Origin: Streptomyces pristinaespiralis
Lineage (GTDB): Bacteria > Actinomycetota > Actinomycetes > Streptomycetales > Streptomycetaceae
Direction of reading: 5' to 3'
Assembly: GCF_001278075.1 (NCBI RefSeq)
Contig: NZ_CP011340.1
Coordinates: 2,914,001 to 2,978,000, forward strand
Length of the DNA stretch: 64,000 nt
The notes under the pieces: model-generated
The model's database searches: none
Told to the model about the DNA's origin: nothing
What the model saw: the letters and a program-made list of their open reading frames with translations, nothing else
Shown here: one piece after another, positions 57,114 to 64,000 of the stretch
Position numbering within the stretch: the stretch's first letter is position 1
Layout: each line of letters opens with the position of its first letter
Program-made: the position numbers and the translations under genes

Positions 57114-58145
57114 ATGCGCGTTGGAACGTTCGTACTGGCGGCCCAGTTCCCGGGCCAAGGACAGGGGGAGGCGCTGCACCGGGCGGTGCGTTCCGCCGAG
57201 GTGGCGGAGGAAGCGGGCCTCGACGCCGTGTGGCTGGCCGAGCACCACTTCGTCCCCTACGGGGTGTGCCCGTCCGCGGTGACCCTCGCGGCACTGCTGC
57301 TCGGCCGCACCCGCCGGATCCGTGTGGGCACGGCGGTGAGCGTGCTGCCGAGCGCGCATCCCGTGGCGCTCGGCGAACAGGCCGCGCTGCTGCACCTCAC
57401 CTCCGGCGGGCGGTTCACCCTCGGTGTGGGACGCGGCGGGCCCTGGGTCGACCTGGAGGTCTTCGGCGCCGGTCTCGCGGCGTACGAGAAGGGCTTCCCC
57501 GAATCCCTGGACCTGCTGCTGCGCTGGCTGCGCGAACCCCGCGTCGGGGCGCAGGGCGACCGCTTCTCCTTCCGGGAGGTCGCGGTCGTCCCCCGCCCCG
57601 ACGAGCTGATCGACGGGCCGGCGGGAGGACCCGAGGTGGTCGTCGCGTGCACGTCCCCGCAGAGCGTCAGGCTCGCGGCGGAGCGAGGCCTGCCGATGCT
57701 GCTCGGCATGCACTGCGGCGACCAGGAGAAGGCGGACATGGTCGCCCACTGGCGTACGCACGCCCTCGCCTCGGGACACCCGGCCGAGCAGGTCGCGGCG
57801 GCCGGGCACGTGTCGGCCGGCGTCGTCCAGATCGCCGACCGCGCGGACGAGGCGGCGGAGACCCTCGCCAAGGCGATGCCCGGCTGGCTCAAGCAGGGCC
57901 TGGACGCGCACGTCACGGTCGACGGACGGCACCGCGCGATGCGCGACCCCGTCGCGTACACGGAGCTGCTCTGTTCCTTGCATCCGGTGGGGCCGCCGCG
58001 CCTGGCCGCGGACCGCCTGGCGGCGACCGCGGAACGCACCGGCATCACACGCTTCGCGCTGCTCGCTGAGGGCTCCGGCGACCTCGCCACCACCGAGGAG
58101 AACGTCCGGCGGCTGGGCACGGAAGTGCTGCCCCTGCTCGGCTGA
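57114..58145 (+). CDS. LLM-class flavin-dependent oxidoreductase
   Basis: 343-residue luciferase-like monooxygenase (TIM barrel) expected to use reduced FMN or F420. Family segments are present: AEEAGLDAVWLAEHHF near residue 30-45, then RIRVGTAVSVLPSAHPVALGEQAALL. AAGGAGG lies eight bases before the ATG. Single gene; divergent from the zinc-ribbon gene. Substrate unknown. Confidence 0.92.
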   Translation: MRVGTFVLAAQFPGQGQGEALHRAVRSAEVAEEAGLDAVWLAEHHFVPYGVCPSAVTLAALLLGRTRRIRVGTAVSVLPSAHPVALGEQAALLHLTSGGRFTLGVGRGGPWVDLEVFGAGLAAYEKGFPESLDLLLRWLREPRVGAQGDRFSFREVAVVPRPDELIDGPAGGPEVVVACTSPQSVRLAAERGLPMLLGMHCGDQEKADMVAHWRTHALASGHPAEQVAAAGHVSAGVVQIADRADEAAETLAKAMPGWLKQGLDAHVTVDGRHRAMRDPVAYTELLCSLHPVGPPRLAADRLAATAERTGITRFALLAEGSGDLATTEENVRRLGTEVLPLLG

Positions 58146-58243
58146 CGCCCGGCCGTGTCCATGGTCGCGAGGTTCCGGGTCCGACGGTGCCGCCGCTCCG
58201 ACATCTGTGCACCTCCAATGATGCGGAGCGGCAGCAGAAGACA

Positions 58244-58636
58244 TCAGCAGTCGCGCAGTTCGGGCGACTGATTGAGCAACTGGCCCCGGATCGAGGTGAA
58301 GCGGGCGAGCCGCTCATCCACCGAGGGGTCCAGCGGGAACACCGCGACGCGGTGGCAGTTCTGGAATGCCAGTCGCACTCCGAAGTGCCGCTGGAGCGCA
58401 CCGCGAATCGCGTCACTCGCGAGCGCGCGCAGCAGCTGACCACGTGCCTGCTCGTCCGGCGGAGGCGTCTGGTTGTCGGCGAACTCGCCGCCGTCCACCT
58501 TCAGCTGAGCCACCAGAGAACTGATCATCTCCCATGCGTAGGGCAGGGAGGTCCGGACGCAGTCGACGAAAGCTGCTTCGTCGACCTCGCCTCGCTCGGC
58601 CTGTTCCAACAGCGCCGGTGAGACGTCGAGCGACAT
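58244..58636 (-). CDS. Conserved actinobacterial protein, SCO5389-like
   Basis: 130 residues, predicted mostly helical, beginning MSLDVSPALLEQAERGEVDE. It has no export signal or recognised enzymatic motif. The ATG at 58636 follows GAGAGGAG at five bases. It is divergent from nucS, and the same neighbour pair occurs around SCO5388/SCO5389, so a connection to DNA repair is possible but unproven. A hairpin lies in its leader (58652-58670). Confidence 0.8.
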   Translation of the reverse strand: MSLDVSPALLEQAERGEVDEAAFVDCVRTSLPYAWEMISSLVAQLKVDGGEFADNQTPPPDEQARGQLLRALASDAIRGALQRHFGVRLAFQNCHRVAVFPLDPSVDERLARFTSIRGQLLNQSPELRDC

Positions 58637-58651
58637 GGGTTCTCCTCTCGC

Positions 58652-58670
58652 GGCCCCGCGAAACGGGGCC
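58652..58670 (-). promoter_or_regulatory. Leader hairpin of the SCO5389-like gene
   Basis: 7-bp stem GGCCCCG/CGGGGCC with a CGAAA loop (58652-58658 with 58664-58670), just upstream of the ribosome site on the minus strand. Could modulate translation. Confidence 0.35.
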
Positions 58671-58880
58671 TTACGGGCAGGGAAGGAGGAAGCGGACCGA
58701 ACGACGGCATACCAATGCTGTACGGCGACGCAGAGTGCACGGCCGACGACCTCCTGTCTTCCACGGTAAGTGCGCCGACTTGAGCGCACCAGGAGATTGG
58801 GCACACAACCGGCCAAATAACGAAGGGCGCTTCCGGGGCGAATCGCGCAGCGCGGCGTCCGTCGAGTAGCGTTGCGGACC

Positions 58881-59543
58881 ATGCGTCTCGTCATCGCCCG
58901 CTGCTCCGTGGACTACGCCGGCCGGCTCACCGCCCACCTGCCCTCCGCCCCCCGTTTGATCCTGGTCAAGGCGGACGGCAGTGTCTCCATCCACGCCGAC
59001 GACAGGGCGTACAAACCGCTGAACTGGATGTCCCCTCCCTGCACATTGAAGGAGGGCGACGACAGCGTCTGGACCGTCGTGAACAAAGCGGGCGAGAAAC
59101 TGATCATTACGATGGAGGAAATCCTCCACGACTCGTCCCACGAGCTCGGTGTCGACCCCGGACTCATCAAGGACGGCGTGGAAGCGCACCTCCAGGAGCT
59201 CCTCGCCGACCGGATCGAGACACTTGGCGAGGGTTACAGCCTCATCCGCCGTGAATACCCCACGGCCATCGGCCCGGTGGACATCCTCTGCCGCGACGCG
59301 GACGGCGCGACGGTGGCGGTGGAGATCAAGCGCCGCGGCGAGATCGACGGCGTGGAGCAGCTCACCCGCTACCTCGAACTCCTCAACCGCGACCCGCACC
59401 TGGCGCCGGTGAAGGGCGTCTTCGCGGCCCAGGAAATCAAGCCCCAGGCGCGTGTCCTCGCGACGGACCGGGGCATCGGCTGCGTGGTCCTGGACTACGA
59501 CGCGATGCGCGGCATCGAGGACGACAAGCTCCGCCTGTTCTGA
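58881..59543 (+). CDS. nucS: Mismatch-specific endonuclease NucS
   Basis: 220-residue RecB-like nuclease of the non-canonical mismatch repair found in actinobacteria and archaea; it cuts both strands at mismatches such as G:T. An N-terminal dimerisation/DNA-binding domain (about 1-110) precedes the nuclease domain with the PD-(D/E)xK pattern: [21 protein letters not shown] and [10 protein letters not shown]. The C-terminus ends DDKLRLF, the type of tail known to contact the sliding clamp. ATG 58881 gives the standard [16 protein letters not shown] start; TAGCGT eight bases before suggests a leaderless mRNA. Matches SCO5388. Confidence 0.96.
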   Translation: MRLVIARCSVDYAGRLTAHLPSAPRLILVKADGSVSIHADDRAYKPLNWMSPPCTLKEGDDSVWTVVNKAGEKLIITMEEILHDSSHELGVDPGLIKDGVEAHLQELLADRIETLGEGYSLIRREYPTAIGPVDILCRDADGATVAVEIKRRGEIDGVEQLTRYLELLNRDPHLAPVKGVFAAQEIKPQARVLATDRGIGCVVLDYDAMRGIEDDKLRLF

Positions 59544-60793
59544 CGACCGCGTCCACGGGGCGCAGCGGGCCCGTGCCGGGCCGACGGGAGTTCGCCGCGG
59601 CCCCAGGCGCGCGCCGCGAGTGTCCGGCGCCCCGGCGGGCAACGCGGCCGACGCCGCCCGCTCCGTGATGCAGGCGAGGTCGCCGGGTCACGGTGACGAG
59701 ACGGACCCGGCCCCGTGGTCCGCAAGCCGGTGGCGGCCGGCGCATCGTCGATCGCCGACGCCGGGCGAGTCGGCGACGGCGACTCCTTGCGCTGGGACGA
59801 CCGGACGGGTCGACCGTGCGCCGGGAACGAGCCACGGCCGCGCAGCCGCGAGACAGCCCCACCCCGCCATGCCCTGCCCGCGCAGCGACGCAAGGTCGTC
59901 ACCGTCGCACGACGCGGGCGCGTGGCCCGTCCGCTCAGGACTCCGGGCACGGCCCTGCCCCGTTCCGGGGCACGGCCCTGGTCCCTTCACCCGGCTTCGG
60001 GGCGCGAGAGCCCGACGGCGTCACGCGGATCCGGAACCCGGCCACCTCAAGCGGGTCCCGGCCGCCGCCGGCCCCACGCTCAAGCGGTGCCGCGCCCGGC
60101 CACCTCACCCGGTTTCGTAAACGAGCCCGACCGCGTCACGCGGATCCGGAACCCGAACGCCTCACGCGGATCCGGGTGCCGCAGGCATCCGGCGCTCGAG
60201 CGGTGCGGGCCGGGCCACCTTCCGGGTTCCGGGCGGCCCGACCACCCCACGTGGCTTCCGGCCGCCGCAGGCCCGGAGCTCAGCGGGTTCCGCGGGCCCG
60301 GCCACCTCACCCGGCTTCGTGGACGAGCCCGAACGCCTCATACGGATCCGGGTGCCGCAGGCATCCGGCGCTCGAGCGGTGCGGGCCGGGCCACCTTCCG
60401 GGTTCCGGGCGGCCCGACCACCCCACGTGGCTTCCGGCCGCCGCAGGCCCGGAGCTCAAGCGGGTTCCGCGGGCCCGGCCACCTCACACACGGGTTCGGG
60501 TGGCCCGACCGCCCCACGCCGATTCGGTCCGCGGGCCCGACCGCACCAGCCCGGCCGTGCACGTGGCTTCCGGGGCCGCCACACGGGGCCGGGCCGGAGG
60601 CCCGGCCCCTCCACCCAAGGTCCGAACAACCCCGGCCCTTCACGCGGCTCCCGGGGCAGCGCTCACCGTCTCACGCGGACGCAGGCGCAGCCTGGCCGCC
60701 TCCACATGGAGCCGGGCTGGAGGCCCGGCCCCGGCAGGGGTTCGGGGAGGGGCGGCGTCCCCCGCCCTGGACGCGTTCGACGCGCTCGGCGTG
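59544..60793. other. 1.25 kb gene-less region with GC-rich repeats
   Basis: All six frames stay open for long stretches because of extreme GC content, but the conceptual products are Arg/Pro-rich and lack any domain; start signals and codon bias are also absent. The left part (59544-59950) shows nothing. The right part (about 59990-60660) is built from recurring modules such as CACGCGGATCCGG, GGCCACCTCACCCGG and AGCGGGTTCCGCGGGCCC, including the 176-base repeat listed separately. I consider it non-coding. Confidence 0.6.
60155..60487. repeat. 176-base-period direct repeat
   Basis: Copy 1 begins at 60155 and copy 2 at 60331. About 155 bases are nearly identical: two substitutions near the start (ACG/ATA) and one single-base indel (GCTCAG/GCTCAAG). 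The copies diverge after CCACCTCAC. Shorter fragments of the same unit occur upstream from about 60015. The high identity implies recent duplication or homogenisation. Confidence 0.8.
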
Positions 60794-63226
60794 TCAGATG
60801 ATCGACGGCGACGTGGACGCCGCCCCGCCGCTCGTCATCGTCGCTTCGCCCGGCTCGCTCGCGGACGCGCTTCCGTCCGGGGCCGTGGACGTTTCGGAGG
60901 GCGTCGGATCCGGCGGCGGGGTCGTGGACTCCGTCGGCGTGGTCGGGACCGTCGGCGGCTTCGCGCTCGGCGGAGGCTTCGGGCTCGACGGCGGCTTCGG
61001 ACTCGACGGCGGCCTCGAGTCCGAAGGACTCTCCGGCCGCGACGAGCTCGGCGACGGCGACTCCCCCGGTGCCGACGGGCGGCCCGTCGACGCGGGTGTC
61101 GTGGCCGACGAGGACGACCCCGTCGGCTTGGCGTCGTCCTTGTCCTCCGACGGATCGTCGGAGACGTCGGTCGTCGGGTCCTCCGCGGGCCAGTCGTCGT
61201 CGAGGCCGTCCTCGTTCACCGGCTGGCCGTTGCGCACGTCGTTCCCGGGCGGCTCCTCCTGGTCCGAGGTCATGCCCAGGGTGACCACCGTGCCGAGGAC
61301 CACCGCGAGCAGCGCGCCCGCACTCGTGGCGACGATGTTGCGGCGGGCGCCCATGAGAATGGCCGCGCGCCGGCCCGCCGGGCGGTCGGGGGCGTCCGCC
61401 GGGGTCTCCTGGCTGTGGCCCGCCACGGGGGCCGCCCCGCGGCCCAGGGCGCCGGTCCGCGGCAGCCGCTTCGTGAGTGCCGTCGCCGGGACGCCCCTCG
61501 GGGGTGACACGGGTCCCGCCTCGCCCGTGGCGAGCGGCGGCGCGGGCACGAGCCCGGACTCGCGGTCGGCGACGAGCGCGAGGGCCCGGCGTCCGGCGAC
61601 GGTGCCGCTCTTGTCGGCGAGCGCGCCGCGCATGCCGATCGACGCCTCGAGCTCGGCCCTGGCCCGGTCCACGTTCCCGGTGCACAGCGCGAGGACGCCC
61701 AACTCGTGGTGGAAGTAGGCCTCTTCCGCGACCTCACCGGCAATGCGGGCGGCCTCGGAGCCGATCCGCAGGGCGCGCTCCCAGGCGGCCCACTGCCGTC
61801 CGGCGGCGAACGCCGGCGCGGCGCTGCGGGCGAGCAGCACGGCCGTGCTGGGGTGTCCGGCGTCCCGCCCTGGCACCAGGGCGCTCAGGGCGGCCAGCAC
61901 GGCGTCCGCCTCCGCCACGGCCCGCTCGGGGGTGACGGAGGGGTGCCCGGCCCACCAGGCGTAGTGCTGGGCGGCGGTGTGCGCGTGCCCGACTGCGTCC
62001 TCGTCGTAGCCCTTCTCGCGGAGCTGGGCGAGCACACCGGCCGCCAGCCGGTAGCGCGGGCCGGCCGGGGAGAGCAGGCCGCAGTTCATCAGTTCGCCGA
62101 GGGCGGCGTCGGCGTGGGTGTCCCCCACGAGCGCCGGCAGGTGCGCCTGGTGCGGGACCTCGCCGCCGAGGGCGACCGCGAAGCGCAGGGTCTGCCTGGC
62201 CGACTCGCTGAGCCGTGAGGCGAGCAGCGAGGCGGGCGCGGCGGCCTCACCGAGCGACGGCAGGGGTACGTCCTTCCCGCCGGCGGCGGCGAAGGGCGCG
62301 AACTCCTCGAAGGCCTCCGGGTCCGCCCGCAGCTCGTCGCACTGGCGCAGCAGCGCAGCCGCCTGGACGAACCGCAGGGGCAGGCCCTCCGACTCGAACC
62401 AGAGGTCGCCCGCCCAGTTGGACTCCTCCTCCGTCAGCGGCCGTTCCACGGCCTTGCGCAGCAGTTCGAGGGCCGCGGCACGGCCGAGACCGCCGAGGAA
62501 GACCTCTTCGAGGTGCGAGCCCGCGCCGGGGGCGGCGATGTCCGGGGTGGCCGCGACGAGGAACGCGCACTCGGGCGCGGCGTCCAGCAGCTCGTCGAGG
62601 GACGCACCGCCGAACTCGAGGTCGTCCAGGACGACGACGGCCCCGATGTCGCGCACGAAGCCGGCGAGCGCGTTCCGGTCGGGGCGCAGGCCCGGCGAGT
62701 CGTAGACGACCGTGAAGAGGTCCTGGAGCAGCTCGGCGGGCGTACGGCGGTGGCCGTTGAGGCGCACGACCCCGTCGGGCGCGAAGTCGCCGCACTTCGC
62801 GGCGACGGCGTCGAGCAGGGAGGTGCGGCCGGATCCCGACGGGCCGGTGAGCCGGACGGACCGGCCGCTGCCGAGGAGCCGTACGAGCCGGGCCAGTTCC
62901 TCGTCGCGTTCCAGCAGCGGCGGGCGGGGAGCGGCGGGGCCGGGGGGAACGGGCGGCTGCGCGGCACGCAGGAGCTCCGCGCGCTGCGCGGCGCTCCGGC
63001 GGGTCGGGCGGCCGGGCCGGTCCGTCACCTGGCCGTCGGCCCGGACGGGGCCGCCCGGCGGGCAGGGTTCGATCTCGCTGCCGTCGACGGGATTGATCGT
63101 GAGAAGGAAGTCGCCGGAGACGAGCTGGACCGTGCGCCGGGGCGTGGGCGTCGACTGTCCGGGCGTGATGGCGTCGCGCGGCGGTCGCACCGTTCCGGCG
63201 CCCTCGCCGAAGCTGTCGTTGTCCAT
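60794..63226 (-). CDS. STAND-type ATPase with membrane anchor and exported stalk
   Basis: 810 residues. An N-terminal disordered region with a short beta motif (VQLVSGDFLLTINPVDGSEI) is followed by an NTPase domain (about 104-300) with P-loop GPSGSGRTS (128-136) and Walker B VVVLDDLEF. It continues with winged-helix and helical repeats (about 300-560, TPR-like), one membrane span (about 632-654) and an extracellular Ser/Pro/Lys-rich stalk of about 150 residues. The P-loop has arginine where lysine is normal. ATG 63226 has GGGAGC seven bases upstream. An inverted repeat CCAAGA/TCTTGG (63267-63284) lies in the leader. Role unknown; the plan resembles a signalling or scaffold ATPase. Confidence 0.82.
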   Translation of the reverse strand: MDNDSFGEGAGTVRPPRDAITPGQSTPTPRRTVQLVSGDFLLTINPVDGSEIEPCPPGGPVRADGQVTDRPGRPTRRSAAQRAELLRAAQPPVPPGPAAPRPPLLERDEELARLVRLLGSGRSVRLTGPSGSGRTSLLDAVAAKCGDFAPDGVVRLNGHRRTPAELLQDLFTVVYDSPGLRPDRNALAGFVRDIGAVVVLDDLEFGGASLDELLDAAPECAFLVAATPDIAAPGAGSHLEEVFLGGLGRAAALELLRKAVERPLTEEESNWAGDLWFESEGLPLRFVQAAALLRQCDELRADPEAFEEFAPFAAAGGKDVPLPSLGEAAAPASLLASRLSESARQTLRFAVALGGEVPHQAHLPALVGDTHADAALGELMNCGLLSPAGPRYRLAAGVLAQLREKGYDEDAVGHAHTAAQHYAWWAGHPSVTPERAVAEADAVLAALSALVPGRDAGHPSTAVLLARSAAPAFAAGRQWAAWERALRIGSEAARIAGEVAEEAYFHHELGVLALCTGNVDRARAELEASIGMRGALADKSGTVAGRRALALVADRESGLVPAPPLATGEAGPVSPPRGVPATALTKRLPRTGALGRGAAPVAGHSQETPADAPDRPAGRRAAILMGARRNIVATSAGALLAVVLGTVVTLGMTSDQEEPPGNDVRNGQPVNEDGLDDDWPAEDPTTDVSDDPSEDKDDAKPTGSSSSATTPASTGRPSAPGESPSPSSSRPESPSDSRPPSSPKPPSSPKPPPSAKPPTVPTTPTESTTPPPDPTPSETSTAPDGSASASEPGEATMTSGGAASTSPSII

Positions 63227-63637
63227 GGTCAAAGCTCCCAGATCAGGTTCGCCCGGCTTGTCGCCGCCAAGATCACTGTCTTGGTGCCGAAGCCGCGTGC
63301 GGTGCCTCCCGGCCTTCCTGCACGCCATGTCGCCTCGGTCCGGAGCCCGCCTCACGGGTCCGTCGAAAGGGCAGGCGATCGAACCCTAGACGTTCGCCGC
63401 GCATCGCGAAACCTTCGGGGTGCCGCACGTCCCCGACGTCACGGTCTCAGGAGGATTGGGCCGCTCGCCCCGTTCGTGCCCCCGTCGCACATGACGGGAC
63501 GGTTCATCCGTGACGGCCCTGGCCGCCGGCCGTCCGACGGCCGGCGCGCACGGCCGCGTCGCCGTACCCGTACTCACCCCGTACCCACCCGCCGCCGGCC
63601 GGGGCCGGTCTCGCGCCGGTCACCGTCGGCGGCCCGA
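63227..63637. other. 411-base region between the STAND ATPase and STAS genes
   Basis: Holds the dyad CCAAGA-N6-TCTTGG (63267-63272 with 63279-63284) upstream of the ATPase start and the STAS terminator (63524-63546). No gene is supported. Confidence 0.5.
63524..63546 (-). terminator. STAS gene terminator
   Basis: 10-bp perfect stem (63524-63533 with 63537-63546) and a 3-base loop downstream of the STAS stop. Confidence 0.6.
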
Positions 63638-63961
63638 TCACACCCGAGGAAGCGATTCCGCAGCGATCCCGCCCTCGATGGCGAGGATGCGGTGCAGCCG
63701 TGTCGCCACGAGCAGTCGCTGCATCTGCGGCGGCACACCGCGGAGCACCAGCCGGCGGCCGCATCTGCCGGCCCGCCGGTGCGCGCCCATGATGACACCG
63801 AGCCCGGTGGCGTCCCAGGAATCAAGGTGGGTCAGGTCGAGCACCAGGTCGCCGGCGCCGTCGTCGACGGCCGAGTGCAGGACCGTACGGGCGTCCGCCG
63901 CGCTGCGGACGTCGAGGCGGCCCCCGACGACCAGCTCGGCATGGTCGCCCCTGATGTGCAT
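63638..63961 (-). CDS. STAS-domain anti-sigma factor antagonist
   Basis: 107-residue single STAS domain of the SpoIIAA/RsbV type, which frees a sigma factor by binding its anti-sigma kinase when unphosphorylated. The core segment LDLTHLDSWDATGLGVIMGAH carries the phosphorylation site; here the usual serine is threonine (DATG). The ATG at 63961 gives a typical length. Neither an anti-sigma kinase nor a sigma-B-type gene is in the window. The end of the window is 39 bases beyond its start. Confidence 0.9.
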   Translation of the reverse strand: MHIRGDHAELVVGGRLDVRSAADARTVLHSAVDDGAGDLVLDLTHLDSWDATGLGVIMGAHRRAGRCGRRLVLRGVPPQMQRLLVATRLHRILAIEGGIAAESLPRV

Positions 63962-64000
63962 ATGCGCTCCCCGAGTGTGCTTACAGTGCCCCGTGTTGGC

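Noticed and set aside
60155..60487. CRISPR-like interpretation of the repeats
   Set aside because: The unit is about 155-176 bases long with only two full copies and no short-repeat/spacer pattern or cas genes.
59693..61507. 604-codon plus-strand open frame over the repeat region and the end of the STAND gene
   Set aside because: It crosses the well-supported minus-strand ATPase gene, is Arg/Pro-rich and depends only on the lack of stops in GC-rich DNA.
1..64000. tRNA or rRNA genes, CRISPR arrays, insertion sequences or prophage genes
   Set aside because: No cloverleaf with a T-arm GTTCGANTC and acceptor pairing was seen, no regularly spaced short repeats, and no transposase, integrase or phage structural protein.

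Overview
The window is a high-GC actinobacterial chromosome segment, almost certainly from a Streptomyces. The evidence is the roughly 70% GC with strong third-position bias, many GTG starts, likely leaderless promoters, and marker genes such as the Scy/FilP coiled-coil cytoskeleton pair, absC and nucS. From memory, gene order across most of the window matches the core-chromosome block SCO5387 to about SCO5435 of S. coelicolor. That comparison was not computed here.

Bases 1-13.8 kb are regulation and transport. They hold the end of a frameshifted sensor kinase with its OmpR-type regulator, a divergent ECF41-type sigma factor and SnoaL-LUD protein, a MerR-thioredoxin operon, a DctA dicarboxylate carrier facing a CitA/CitB-type two-component system, a sugar ABC importer without its own ATPase, and XRE and LuxR regulators. 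Bases 14-24.8 kb hold a secreted M4 metalloprotease, a membrane HTH/ricin-like protein, and a central-carbon cluster (pfkA, pta-ackA, pyk). A membrane protein with a YtrA-type GntR repressor follows.

Bases 24.8-29.4 kb carry a three-gene exported/membrane set (DUF6230, DUF6114 and a Ser/Pro-rich secreted protein) behind a long structured leader, then a thioredoxin-TPR protein. Bases 29.7-38.4 kb hold several regulator-linked units: icmA (isobutyryl-CoA mutase) beside a TetR gene, two DUF3817 membrane proteins, MarR, an MFS exporter with a divergent ArsR-like regulator, and a TetR/DUF4166/SRPBCC-like operon with twin operators. Bases 38.5-44.1 kb contain three tandem AIM24-family genes, absC, and the RapA1/RapA2-type two-component system facing a PepSY protein.

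Bases 44.4-47.2 kb encode acyl-CoA metabolism: the MeaB GTPase, a thiolase and methylmalonyl-CoA epimerase. These connect functionally to icmA. Bases 47.4-52.5 kb encode scy and filP, and 52.6-56.6 kb two paralogous ABC-2 exporters in tandem. The right end has a zinc-ribbon protein, an LLM flavoprotein, the mismatch endonuclease nucS, a 1.25 kb repeat-rich region with no credible gene, a STAND-type ATPase with a membrane anchor, and a STAS protein.

The most notable observations are an in-frame 54-base insertion inside pta, a pair of ECF41-like promoters in one short intergenic region, several long near-perfect palindromes (upstream of icmA, the GntR operon and the TetR/DUF4166 operon), and the 176-base-period repeat at 60.15-60.49 kb. 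No tRNA, rRNA, insertion sequence, prophage or CRISPR array was seen.
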